This document shows, piece by piece, positions 33,998 through 40,750 of a DNA stretch of 64,000 bases. The position numbers and the translations under genes are program-made. The notes beneath the pieces are model-generated. The model did no database searches. It had not been told where the DNA came from and worked only from the letters and a program-made list of their open reading frames with translations. Positions within the stretch are counted from its first letter, which is position 1. Each line of letters begins with the position of its first letter. Origin of the DNA: Candidatus Saccharimonadota bacterium (GTDB taxonomy: Bacteria; Patescibacteriota; Saccharimonadia; Saccharimonadales; Saccharimonadaceae); NCBI GenBank assembly GCA_028286365.1, contig JAQBRR010000001.1:478582-542581 (forward strand), read 5' to 3'.

Positions 33998-34003
33998 TAG
34001 ATT

Positions 34004-34789
34004 ATGGCGAAACCACCCTACTACCGCATTTTCATAAAAGAAGGCTCAAATACCTATCTATTGTGCCGCCTTTGGCAGCAGAAGTCGGATGAAAGTCTAA
34101 TGTTGCAAATGCAACCAGGTAAGCACTCATCAGGCGGAAAAGTCGGTAGGATTGAAATTACTGGAGATACTTTTGATATTAACTACGACGCAATAGACAC
34201 ACCTGCCGAAATTGAACATACGACCATTCATGCTAGTGGTCAGTCGCACACAAACTTGAAAGATGGTACAAGAAGTATCAACTACGACAAAGACCACGCT
34301 GGTATACCACTCAAAGACCTGAAGACCGTAAAACATTTAGGTACGTTATTAAGCCGTGATATGACTGAAGATGATGCGGTAAAAGCAGAACGAGCAAGTG
34401 ATGTATCGATTGAGCGGAATATCGGACAGAAGTTCAGCGTTCTTGATATCCTAGCCGTACCGAAAGGTATAAATCTTAACTTCAATTTTGAATGGGATAT
34501 GGAAAATGAGAGACAAGTACAGATGAATGTTGGTGTCCACAGGCTCGGTTTTAATGGCTTTGATGTCTATATCTTCACCAGAAGCAGTGACCAGTTCGAT
34601 AAAGTTCCAAACAAGACGCTACACCTACCCGATATGAATAACATCGTACCTTTTGTCGTAAAATTGGACGAAAAGAAAGCAACTGTTAAGTTATCTACGC
34701 TCACTTTTGATGAAGTCGCTAAACCACAAGACCCAAATGACCCTTTTGCAGGTTTTAATGTCCTGACTGCTACTAATAAATACTTATAG
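34004..34789 (+). CDS. Unknown protein between direct repeats
   Basis: 261 residues; I do not recognise a family. It is hydrophilic with no signal peptide or membrane segment. The sequence alternates short strands and turns (LLCRLWQQKSDESLMLQMQ, KVGRIEITGDTFDINYDAI, NMNVGVHRLGF-like pattern, FVVKLDEKKATVKLSTL), suggesting two beta-rich domains, with a charged helix about 112-132. It ends FNVLTATNKYL. The gene stands alone, with its own leaderless promoter, and is flanked on both sides by the same 16-base repeat, so it could be an accessory insertion. Codon use is not obviously different from its neighbours. Confidence 0.6.
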   Translation: MAKPPYYRIFIKEGSNTYLLCRLWQQKSDESLMLQMQPGKHSSGGKVGRIEITGDTFDINYDAIDTPAEIEHTTIHASGQSHTNLKDGTRSINYDKDHAGIPLKDLKTVKHLGTLLSRDMTEDDAVKAERASDVSIERNIGQKFSVLDILAVPKGINLNFNFEWDMENERQVQMNVGVHRLGFNGFDVYIFTRSSDQFDKVPNKTLHLPDMNNIVPFVVKLDEKKATVKLSTLTFDEVAKPQDPNDPFAGFNVLTATNKYL

Positions 34790-34805
34790 TTTACGAGTTA
34801 TCACT

Positions 34806-34821
34806 GCAGAGGACGGACCTT
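34806..34821 (+). repeat. Dispersed repeat, right flank of the 34004 gene
   Basis: GCAGAGGACGGACCTT, 17 bases after the stop codon of the 34004 gene and in the same orientation as the copy at 33960. It precedes the terminator of tRNA-Leu(UAG). Confidence 0.85.
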
Positions 34822-34850
34822 GGCAGATAATAAAACGGGACAAAATCAAA

Positions 34851-34882
34851 TTAAAAAGCAAGCCAGCCGACTTGCTTTTTAA
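34851..34882. terminator. Bidirectional terminator for tRNA-Leu(UAG)
   Basis: TTAAAAAGCAAG at 34851-34862 pairs with CTTGCTTTTTAA at 34871-34882 over an 8-base loop. On the minus strand it ends the tRNA transcript 3 bases after the CCA; it can also stop plus-strand transcripts. Confidence 0.88.
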
Positions 34883-34884
34883 TT

Positions 34885-34969
34885 TGGTACGGATGAAAGG
34901 ACTTGAACCTTCACGCCCGGAGGCACTAGCTCCTAAGGCTAGCGTGTCTACCAATTCCACCACATCCGC
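34885..34969 (-). tRNA. tRNA-Leu (anticodon UAG), CCA encoded
   Basis: 85 bases on the minus strand. Acceptor GCGGATG pairs with CATCCGT (one G-U), discriminator A, and the CCA end is in the DNA. The D-loop contains AATTGGTAGAC. The anticodon stem CTAGC/GCTAG closes the loop CTTAGGA, giving UAG for CUA and CUG/CUU-type leucine codons. A long variable arm (TGCCTCCGGGCGT region) marks class II, and GGTTCAAGTCC is the T arm. Its own 5' part is partly repeated in the leader at 34970-35024. Confidence 0.95.
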
Positions 34970-35024
34970 ATATGTTGCGTGCGTTATAGCGTGTCTACGA
35001 TTTACCATAGGCCACGACATCCGC
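34970..35024 (-). other. tRNA-like leader element upstream of tRNA-Leu(UAG)
   Basis: 55 bases on the minus strand, directly before the tRNA. It opens with GCGGATGTCGTGG, like the tRNA 5' end (one change), and has GTAGACACGCT, also as in the tRNA. Between them the D-loop is replaced by CTATG-GTAAAT-CGTAG, a 5-pair hairpin, enclosed by CGTG/CACG made possible by the single change. A spacer CGCACGCAACATAT leads into the tRNA. The counterpart upstream of tRNA-Leu(CAG) at 36824 has the same layout. Confidence 0.75.
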
Positions 35025-35056
35025 ATATACTTTATATACTTTTTGGTAACCGATGT

Positions 35057-35065
35057 ATTATACCA
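35057..35065 (-). promoter_or_regulatory. Extended -10 for the tRNA-Leu(UAG) transcript
   Basis: TGGTATAAT on the minus strand. Transcription would start near 35050, upstream of the tRNA-like leader element, so the element is part of the precursor RNA. Confidence 0.6.
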
Positions 35066-35176
35066 AAAAAGCATTAACAGATAAAGACCAATGTTTTAAA
35101 GTCTCACGTGGCTCACTTAAGTCGCTTGTGCTATCATAAATATATACATAGAAAGACAGACGGGGACTAGAGTGTA

Positions 35177-36802
35177 ATGAGTAAAATTGCAAAGTACTTA
35201 AACGAACATATCTTAGGTGAGATTACCGGATCTAAAGCCGTCCGAGAGCGTTTCTCGCGCGATCGTAGTGTCCTCTCTATCAAGCCTGAACTTGTCATGT
35301 TCCCCCGTGTCACTAATGACATTCGTAAAGCCGCTCGTTTTTCATGGCAGCTTGCCGAAAAAGGCCATGTCTTACCGTTAACTGTTCGTGGCGCCGGGTC
35401 TGATGAGACAGGTGCTGCCGTTGGTAAGGGCCTTATTATCAATACAACAACTCACTTAAATGACATTATTTACATGGCATTAAAGGACAAGGATCACTTT
35501 GTTCATGTTCAGCCAGGTGTAACATTCAAAGCCCTCAATGACGCACTTAGCTGGCACGGACTTTCAATTCCAACGTTCCCAGCATCGGCTGCCTACAGTA
35601 CGATTGGTGGTGCTGTTGCAAGTAACACTGGTGGACAATTCTCTGGCAAGGCAGGACTTACTGGTGATTGGGTGAAGCGCCTCGAAGTAGTTCTGGCGAA
35701 CGGTGACTTAATTGAGACGACGAGACTTCGTAAACACGAATTTAGTAAGAAGATTGGCCTGCAGACATTTGAGGGTGAGATCTACCGCAAACTTGATGGA
35801 TTAATCGAGGATAATCAGGCTCTCATCAATGAAAAAATCTCGAGTGATATCACTGATAATACGGGGTATGCACGTATAGCCCAGGTTAAACATAAGGATG
35901 GCTCATTTGACCTAACCCCACTTATGATCGGTAGTCAGGGCACGCTTGGAATTATGTCCGAAATTGTCCTAAGGACTGATTATGTGAGCAAAGACCAGGT
36001 TGCACTCGCTGCGGTGGTGAGTTCAAGTGACGCTGCCCGTGATGCTGCCGATGCGCTTCGAGGACTTGATCCAGACTCACTTGAGACGCTCGACGGTCCG
36101 CTGTTTGATCAGGCTCGTGCAGCTGGTAAATCATATCCATTCTTTAGTACGACCGATAGCGACAATGCAATCGGAGCTGTCATATATGTTCAATTTAACG
36201 ATTTCAACGATCATGTTCGTGAACGTAAACTAAAGAAAGCAATCAAGATTCTTGGCAAATTCAATGCGATTATAATTACCTCTGACCAACATTCCATGGA
36301 AGAGCTATCCGCGATTCGAGACGTCGCTAGTTCAATCTACAGCGGTGATAATGGTGATGATTCATATCCACCCCTTCTTGATGGTGCATATGTGCCGACT
36401 GCTCGTCGGGAAGAATTCAGTATTGCCGTGACTGAACTTGCGCTCAAGCACCATGTGACGCTACCGTTACATATCCGTGTGCTGGATGGAATTGTCTTTA
36501 CACGTCCAGCATTGCAGCTTGATAAACTAGGTGACAAGCAAAAAGTATTTAAACTTGTGACTGAATACGCTCAATTGGTTGATAAATGTGGCGGAGTATT
36601 CCTAGCTGATTCAAGCGAAGGGCGCCTGAAGGCAAACGCGGCCTATAATGTCCTCGACGACGATGTTCACCAATTGTATGAGCAAATTCGTGCAATATTT
36701 GATCCATTTGGTACGCTTAATCCTGGTGTAAAACAAACGTCAGATATTAAAACATTGGTTGAATCACTTCGTTCGTCGTACGACAGCGCTGACTTCGTCT
36801 AG
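35177..36802 (+). CDS. FAD-binding oxidoreductase (GlcD / D-lactate dehydrogenase-like)
   Basis: 541 residues. The N-terminal FAD-binding PCMH domain is visible: VMFPRVTNDIRKAARFSWQ, TVRGAGSDETGAAVGKGLI (the pyrophosphate loop), HVQPGVTFKALNDAL, and SAAYSTIGGAVASNTGGQFSG. The C-terminal FAD-oxidase domain ends with SSEGRLKANAAYNVLDDD and IRAIFDPFGTLNPGVK, the family's closing motif. No cysteine cluster for iron-sulphur centres. It probably oxidises a 2-hydroxy acid such as D-lactate, but the substrate is not readable. A leader of uncertain promoter (CTATCATAAATATATACATAG, near 35131-35151) precedes it. tRNA-Leu(CAG) follows. Confidence 0.87.
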   Translation: MSKIAKYLNEHILGEITGSKAVRERFSRDRSVLSIKPELVMFPRVTNDIRKAARFSWQLAEKGHVLPLTVRGAGSDETGAAVGKGLIINTTTHLNDIIYMALKDKDHFVHVQPGVTFKALNDALSWHGLSIPTFPASAAYSTIGGAVASNTGGQFSGKAGLTGDWVKRLEVVLANGDLIETTRLRKHEFSKKIGLQTFEGEIYRKLDGLIEDNQALINEKISSDITDNTGYARIAQVKHKDGSFDLTPLMIGSQGTLGIMSEIVLRTDYVSKDQVALAAVVSSSDAARDAADALRGLDPDSLETLDGPLFDQARAAGKSYPFFSTTDSDNAIGAVIYVQFNDFNDHVRERKLKKAIKILGKFNAIIITSDQHSMEELSAIRDVASSIYSGDNGDDSYPPLLDGAYVPTARREEFSIAVTELALKHHVTLPLHIRVLDGIVFTRPALQLDKLGDKQKVFKLVTEYAQLVDKCGGVFLADSSEGRLKANAAYNVLDDDVHQLYEQIRAIFDPFGTLNPGVKQTSDIKTLVESLRSSYDSADFV

Positions 36803-36805
36803 ATC

Positions 36806-36814
36806 TGATATAAT
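36806..36814 (+). promoter_or_regulatory. Extended -10 for the tRNA-Leu(CAG) transcript
   Basis: TGATATAAT, ending 9 bases before the tRNA-like leader element at 36824. The predicted start near 36821 puts that element at the very 5' end of the RNA. Confidence 0.7.
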
Positions 36815-36823
36815 TGTTTTCAA

Positions 36824-36877
36824 GCGCGAGTGGCGTCAAATACGGTAATCGTAGACGCGCTGCGCGATGCAGGATAT
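36824..36877 (+). other. tRNA-like leader element upstream of tRNA-Leu(CAG)
   Basis: 54 bases directly before the tRNA. It repeats the tRNA start exactly (GCGCGAGTGGCG) and GTAGACGCGCT, but the D-loop is replaced by a hairpin: GCGTC and GACGC pair, enclosing TACG-GTAAT-CGTA. A spacer GCGCGATGCAGGATAT joins the tRNA. The loop and the spacer pattern (CGC, GCA, ATAT) match the element at 34970. Confidence 0.75.
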
Positions 36878-36963
36878 GCGCGAGTGGCGGAATGGTAGAC
36901 GCGCTAGCTTCAGGTGCTAGTGTCCTTCGGGATGTGGAAGTTCGAGTCTTCTCTCGCGTACCA
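36878..36963 (+). tRNA. tRNA-Leu (anticodon CAG), CCA encoded
   Basis: 86 bases. Acceptor GCGCGAG pairs with CTCGCGT (one G-U), discriminator A, CCA encoded at 36961-36963. D-loop GAATGGTAGAC; anticodon stem CTAGC/GCTAG with loop TTCAGGT gives CAG, reading CUG. Long variable arm TGTCCTTCGGGATG (class II) and T arm GAAGTTCGAGTCTTC. Terminator follows at 36973. Confidence 0.96.
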
Positions 36964-36972
36964 CAGCAAAGT

Positions 36973-36995
36973 CCCGGCCATTTGGTCGGGTTTTT
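36973..36995 (+). terminator. Terminator of tRNA-Leu(CAG)
   Basis: CCCGGCCA at 36973-36980 pairs with TGGTCGGG at 36983-36990 over a two-base gap, followed by TTTTT. Confidence 0.88.
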
Positions 36996-37020
36996 GCTTA
37001 GAATGAACCATAGGGGATAT

Positions 37021-38790
37021 ATGGCCAAATCAAAGAATACGATATTCAAAGGATTGCTAAAAACTCTCGATACTTTGTCGAGCAAAAGAGTAGCACTCAT
37101 TTTTGCTGCTATTGGTTTTATTACATTCATCGTATGCCTCAACAATCCATTTCAGGGTGATGACATTACTCAGATTGTCGAGAATCTTCCGGTACACTTC
37201 ATTCAGAATATCGGTTATTTCTTTACCTCAAGCACGTTCTATAACGGACAGAACCTTGTTGGAACCTACTATCGACCACTTATGACGACGGCATTCTCGA
37301 TTCTCTATACGCTCTTTCAAACATCAACAGCTGGATATCATATTTTTCAAATCGCCCTATTTAGTAGTGGAGCGTTCGTTCTCTTCCTGGTACTGAAACG
37401 ATTCGTCAGACAATGGTTAGCGCTGTTACTCGCACTGATATTTTTGGTCCATCCAATGAATTCACAGATTGTTTTCTCGATTGCCTGTTTGCAGGACACA
37501 CTGATGTTCTTCTTTGGCATCTTGGCTTTATATGTGCTCATTACACGTACGTCTTGGCGCAGTATGATTGTTGTTGCCGTCCTGTTGCTTCTAACACTAT
37601 TTTGTAAAGAATCAGGCCTCGCATACGTTGTTATGTCCTTTGCATACCTAGGGTTCTTTGACCGCAAACGAATCTGGAAATTGATAGTCGTGATGGCTGG
37701 GCCGGTTGTTCTTTACTTGACACTCAAAGCTCTGGCCGTGGGGCTACTCGTCGGTAATGCTAATGGTGCACCAATTGACCATCTGAGTTTCGGTGTGCGC
37801 TTACTGACATCCCCATCAATCGTGCAGTTTTATTTTGGTAAGTTTGTCTTTCCGCTGAGTTTATCGACATGTTGGTACTGGACCGAACAACACTTCAGTA
37901 CTCTAGGCGTATTAATTCCTTTCCTTGTTGATCTTGCGATTGCGGCTGTATTTGTATGGCTCGGACGGTTTGTTAAGCGCTATGGCAAGAGGAAGGATCT
38001 CTATGCTTATATATTCTTTGCATGCTGGACTGTTCTCGGAATTATCCCATATTTACAAATTACGCCACTTGATATGACGGCCTGTGAAACCTGGTTTTGC
38101 TTTTCGATGATTGGAGTCCTCGCTATGTTAGGACTGTCATTACCACTTGTGAAGATCGGTCGATGGAAAATAAACCTATCCTGGGTGTTGATTGTTTTAA
38201 TCATTGCCGTCAGCGCATTCGCTGTTCGGACTATCGTTCGTGGCACTAATTACAGTAGCCAGTACAATATCGCAGTCCACGATCTAGCCGTATCGCAAAA
38301 CGATTACTCGGCTCTTAACAACATTGCACAGTATATGATCGACAATCAGCGCTATGTGGAAGCAAAGCAATATGCACAAAAATCAATCGCTATCTTCCCG
38401 GGACTTGGTAACTATGACAATCTTGGTGTTGCGCATCAGCAGATGGGCGATTACAAACAAGCTATCGATTCGTACAATACTGCACTGAGCTACGGAAGTA
38501 TGGATTTTGTCTATGAAAATTTAGCTCAGATCTATTTGGCAAAATGGCAAGATCCAACAACAGAAAAATTTCTCCAAAAAGCACTTACTCAGTATCCGCA
38601 GGATTATAAGCTGCTAACCTATATGGCAATATTAAAAGGAGCACAAGGTAATAACACAAGTGCTCAGGGGTATATTACCAAGGCAGCACAGTACGGAGCG
38701 GTTCCTCAGTTACTGTACGATAGGATCGTGCAAAATCAACCATTGGTGTTCAGTATCCCAACCTCAATCGAGCCAATCATCCTAAAGTAA
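37021..38790 (+). CDS. Polytopic membrane protein with TPR tail, GT-C glycosyltransferase-like
   Basis: 589 residues from the ATG at 37021; the frame is open further upstream only because it runs through the tRNA. About ten to eleven transmembrane helices fill residues 20-415. After the first helix comes CLNNPFQGDDITQI, whose Asp-Asp lies where GT-C glycosyltransferases (PMT, TMTC, ArnT) hold their catalytic acidic residue. Residues 430-580 are TPR repeats (YSALNNIAQYMIDNQRYVEAKQY, NYDNLGVAHQQMGDYKQAIDSY). Helices followed by TPRs resemble the TMTC O-mannosyltransferases. It may glycosylate exported proteins using a lipid-linked sugar (inference). Promoter not clear; it may be read through from the tRNA. 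Confidence 0.75.
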   Translation: MAKSKNTIFKGLLKTLDTLSSKRVALIFAAIGFITFIVCLNNPFQGDDITQIVENLPVHFIQNIGYFFTSSTFYNGQNLVGTYYRPLMTTAFSILYTLFQTSTAGYHIFQIALFSSGAFVLFLVLKRFVRQWLALLLALIFLVHPMNSQIVFSIACLQDTLMFFFGILALYVLITRTSWRSMIVVAVLLLLTLFCKESGLAYVVMSFAYLGFFDRKRIWKLIVVMAGPVVLYLTLKALAVGLLVGNANGAPIDHLSFGVRLLTSPSIVQFYFGKFVFPLSLSTCWYWTEQHFSTLGVLIPFLVDLAIAAVFVWLGRFVKRYGKRKDLYAYIFFACWTVLGIIPYLQITPLDMTACETWFCFSMIGVLAMLGLSLPLVKIGRWKINLSWVLIVLIIAVSAFAVRTIVRGTNYSSQYNIAVHDLAVSQNDYSALNNIAQYMIDNQRYVEAKQYAQKSIAIFPGLGNYDNLGVAHQQMGDYKQAIDSYNTALSYGSMDFVYENLAQIYLAKWQDPTTEKFLQKALTQYPQDYKLLTYMAILKGAQGNNTSAQGYITKAAQYGAVPQLLYDRIVQNQPLVFSIPTSIEPIILK

Positions 38791-38842
38791 TGTGTATCTC
38801 TCTAATTAGCTTATTGAATCAGCTATAAAAACTTCAAATTTG

Positions 38843-38865
38843 ACAATATCACACATTGATATTGT
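38843..38865. other. 9-bp hairpin after the TPR membrane protein gene
   Basis: ACAATATCA at 38843-38851 and TGATATTGT at 38857-38865 pair perfectly around CACAT. It abuts the dispersed repeat at 38866, giving two hairpins in tandem without a T tract. Confidence 0.6.
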
Positions 38866-38884
38866 GCAGAGGACGGACCTCTGC
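38866..38884 (+). repeat. Dispersed repeat, here part of a perfect hairpin
   Basis: GCAGAGGACGGACCT (38866-38880), third plus-strand copy of the repeat. Here it continues to CTGC, so GCAGAGG and CCTCTGC form a 7-pair hairpin with loop ACGGA. It lies 75 bases after a stop codon. The remaining gap between 38791 and 39034 holds only the adjoining hairpin and the promoter of the next gene. Confidence 0.8.
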
Positions 38885-38976
38885 TCAGGTAATTCTCAGA
38901 ATGCAGCGTGAATTTACTTGTTCGACCTGGTATAAAGTAAAGGCGAGAATAAGAGTTAAGAGTAAGACAAGGATTA

Positions 38977-39005
38977 TTGACAGATAAGTATAAGCGCGAT
39001 AATCT
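38977..39005 (+). promoter_or_regulatory. Promoter of the small membrane protein gene at 39035
   Basis: TTGACA at 38977-38982, 17 bases, TAATCT at 39000-39005. Start near 39012; the leader carries AAAAAGGAAAAA before the ATG. Confidence 0.55.
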
Positions 39006-39034
39006 ATCTTTAATACAATAAAAAGGAAAAACAA

Positions 39035-39277
39035 ATGTTTAAAGCATATAAAAAGTTCAAAAGTCAAAAGATTAACGATGTCCGTCGTGAGTTAGCACGC
39101 GCTCATCTCATTATTGGCATGCTGTCATTTGTCACGATTGTGCTCCTTTTACAAGAGGCGGCTCTGGTTGCTGATCTCAATACGGTCTTCACAACGATCG
39201 CGATTACGTTACTCGCAATTGTTGCGGTGATATCTGTCGCGATTTCTATAACATTATTCACTGTCACGAAGAAATAA
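39035..39277 (+). CDS. Small two-helix membrane protein
   Basis: 80 residues. A basic amphipathic start (MFKAYKKFKSQKINDVRREL) is followed by two hydrophobic segments, about 26-46 and 53-76, and a short lysine tail. No family recognised. Purine-rich AAAAGGAAAAACAA precedes the ATG, so unlike many neighbours it uses a ribosome-binding site. It converges on the Crp/Fnr gene, and a weak terminator lies between them. Confidence 0.65.
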   Translation: MFKAYKKFKSQKINDVRRELARAHLIIGMLSFVTIVLLLQEAALVADLNTVFTTIAITLLAIVAVISVAISITLFTVTKK

Positions 39278-39300
39278 CCACATTCAAATAGCGAAACAGC

Positions 39301-39328
39301 TCTAACCTGCGGAATTGGTTAGATTTCT
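39301..39328. terminator. Weak terminator between the 39035 gene and the Crp/Fnr gene
   Basis: TCTAACC at 39301-39307 pairs with GGTTAGA at 39317-39323, followed by TTTCTT. Confidence 0.5.
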
Positions 39329-39337
39329 TGAGATCGA

Positions 39338-40039
39338 TTAATCAACCTTAGTAAGCATATTAACAGTAATACCTGGGTCATACTCATCATCAATTCGCGC
39401 GTCTAATTTGGCTGTATTAACCGTATAATATTTTTGTCTCACAGATATGACTTTCTCTTCTTTAAGTTTTTTAAGCTCTAAAGTCGTTGTCTCGCGAGTT
39501 AGTCCCGTGGTATTGGCAATTTCTTGTTGGGTAAGTGGAACATATATTTTTACTAAATCTTTCTTGATATCGCGGCCATATCTTAAACAGAGGTAGCGGA
39601 AAGTATAGATTAGCTTTGTGTAGGCTCGTGTTTTCTCGAGAGCATCCACCTGTAACATATTACCAATATATGAACCTACTTGGCGACTGAGCATTGCATT
39701 GGCAAATCCTACATTCTCGGCGCTGTGGGACTCGAAGGCGTCCTTACTCATTATGTACAACTCACAATCCGTGTAGGCTTGATAATAGAACAGTGCTTTA
39801 GTTGTTTTCGAAAACGCCCAACATATGGGTACAATATCATCAATAATTTCAAAAGATATGAGCTGATCGTCGCCCTCTGCACTAATGTTCGAGACTTTTA
39901 TCACACCATTTTTAATGGCATATACGCAGGAAGGGGCTTCATTTTGATGAAAAACGACTTCACCCTTGGCAAACTTAATTGTCGGATATGTTCGGTAAAA
40001 TGACCTTAGCTCGTTCACCGCGGTCTCCTTAAGCGACAT
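39338..40039 (-). CDS. Crp/Fnr-family transcription regulator
   Basis: 233 residues. N-terminal cyclic-nucleotide-binding fold (about 15-125: VVFHQNEAPSCVYAIKNGVIKVSNI), a long dimerisation helix (125-150), and a winged helix-turn-helix with PLTQQEIANTTGLTRETTTLELKKLKEE (about 168-196). The recognition helix keeps the Arg-Glu-Thr that contacts TGTGA half-sites in E. coli Crp. The Arg and Ser that hold cAMP phosphate (RxS in Crp) are not evident, nor the cysteines of Fnr, so the signal is unknown. A perfect TGTGA-N6-TCACA palindrome lies 65 bases upstream, between this gene and the divergent stress genes. Confidence 0.88.
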   Translation of the reverse strand: MSLKETAVNELRSFYRTYPTIKFAKGEVVFHQNEAPSCVYAIKNGVIKVSNISAEGDDQLISFEIIDDIVPICWAFSKTTKALFYYQAYTDCELYIMSKDAFESHSAENVGFANAMLSRQVGSYIGNMLQVDALEKTRAYTKLIYTFRYLCLRYGRDIKKDLVKIYVPLTQQEIANTTGLTRETTTLELKKLKEEKVISVRQKYYTVNTAKLDARIDDEYDPGITVNMLTKVD

Positions 40040-40104
40040 TTACATTATGCATATGCTTGATTCTATAATACCATCTCTGTTTCAAGAGCCAAAATGATTC
40101 ATTA

Positions 40105-40120
40105 TGTGAGGAATCTCACA
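40105..40120. promoter_or_regulatory. Crp-type operator between the regulator and the stress genes
   Basis: TGTGAGGAATCTCACA, a perfect Crp palindrome (TGTGA-N6-TCACA). Its centre at 40112.5 is 41.5 bases upstream of the start predicted from TAGAAT at 40142-40147, the class II activator position. Confidence 0.85.
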
Positions 40121-40141
40121 GTCTCATATCAGTAACTTCTA

Positions 40142-40147
40142 TAGAAT
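40142..40147 (+). promoter_or_regulatory. -10 of the stress-gene cluster
   Basis: TAGAAT (also TATAGA one step upstream). No good -35 box is present, as expected for an activator-dependent promoter with a Crp site at -41.5. Confidence 0.6.
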
Positions 40148-40185
40148 AAATAATGTAACAACTTTAAGTGGGGAGGGTACATAAA

Positions 40186-40464
40186 ATGAATTATCAATAT
40201 ATAGACCACAAGCCATCGAGAAGGGACTTTAAAATCAACAAACATGGTCTAGACAGAATCAAGCGACGGCTAGACAGAATTCGCGCTGAACAATCCGAGA
40301 TCTATACTCGTTTTAAAAAGAAATATTATCGTCACCAATTAGAAAATATTATTTCGGAAGAAGAGCTCCAAGACCTTCATCAAGAAATGCTTGAATCGGG
40401 TAATATTTCCAGCGCGATTAGCCTGATTGAGGCAGGAAAAGGTAGGCGGTTTAGTTACCTATAG
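40186..40464 (+). CDS. Small charged protein, first gene of the Crp-controlled cluster
   Basis: 92 residues from the ATG at 40186, with GGGGAGGG 10 to 17 bases upstream. Strongly basic first half (RRDFKINKHGLDRIKRRLDRI) followed by a helical region with KKKYYRHQLENIISEEELQDLHQEML. No membrane segment. No family recognised; the composition suggests nucleic acid binding or a helical adaptor. It lies immediately downstream of the Crp-type operator. Confidence 0.65.
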   Translation: MNYQYIDHKPSRRDFKINKHGLDRIKRRLDRIRAEQSEIYTRFKKKYYRHQLENIISEEELQDLHQEMLESGNISSAISLIEAGKGRRFSYL

Positions 40465-40502
40465 GCAACTAAAGTAATTAATGTTTAACCAAGGAGAGTG
40501 GT

Positions 40503-40691
40503 ATGAACGTAACAGAAGATGTAAAAAATGAAGCACGACATGTTAATGATAAAGCTCAAAAGTTGATGCATGAAGGTAAAGAAAAAATGAAAGAAACATC
40601 CACCGATATAAGACAGGCTGGCAAAGGGGTTGCTGGTGATGTAAAAGATCGGGCGGTAGAGCTAAAACATAACCTCACGCATAAACAATAA
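40503..40691 (+). CDS. Small CsbD/YtxH-like stress protein
   Basis: 62 residues, almost all helix-forming and charged: VTEDVKNEARHVNDKAQKLM, KEKMKETSTDIRQAGKGVAG, DRAVELKHNLTHK. Composition and periodicity resemble CsbD-like and LEA-like general-stress proteins that lack a fixed fold. CAAGGAGAG lies 5 bases before the ATG. Second gene of the cluster; no biochemical role is known. Confidence 0.65.
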   Translation: MNVTEDVKNEARHVNDKAQKLMHEGKEKMKETSTDIRQAGKGVAGDVKDRAVELKHNLTHKQ

Positions 40692-40700
40692 TTCATTTCT

Positions 40701-40726
40701 GTGGCTATCATCTAGGTGGTAGCCAC
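40701..40726 (+). other. 10-bp hairpin before the DUF6496-like gene
   Basis: GTGGCTATCA at 40701-40710 pairs with TGGTAGCCAC at 40717-40726 (one T-G) over a 6-base loop, followed by TTTAAG. It may act as a weak terminator or RNA stabiliser between the second and third stress genes. Confidence 0.6.
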
Positions 40727-40750
40727 TTTAAGCGATAAGGAGTTCTCTCC

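Noticed and set aside
34784-35074. Minus-strand ORF of about 96 codons
   Set aside because: It is the translation of tRNA-Leu(UAG), its leader and the repeat; the tRNA and terminator explain the sequence.
34885-36963. Group I intron or split tRNA-Leu
   Set aside because: Both tRNAs are continuous and complete; the extra copy of the 5' part is upstream, not within the anticodon arm.
36814-37020. N-terminal extension of the TPR membrane protein
   Set aside because: The extension is the in-frame reading of tRNA-Leu(CAG) and its leader. The real start is the ATG at 37021, after the tRNA terminator.
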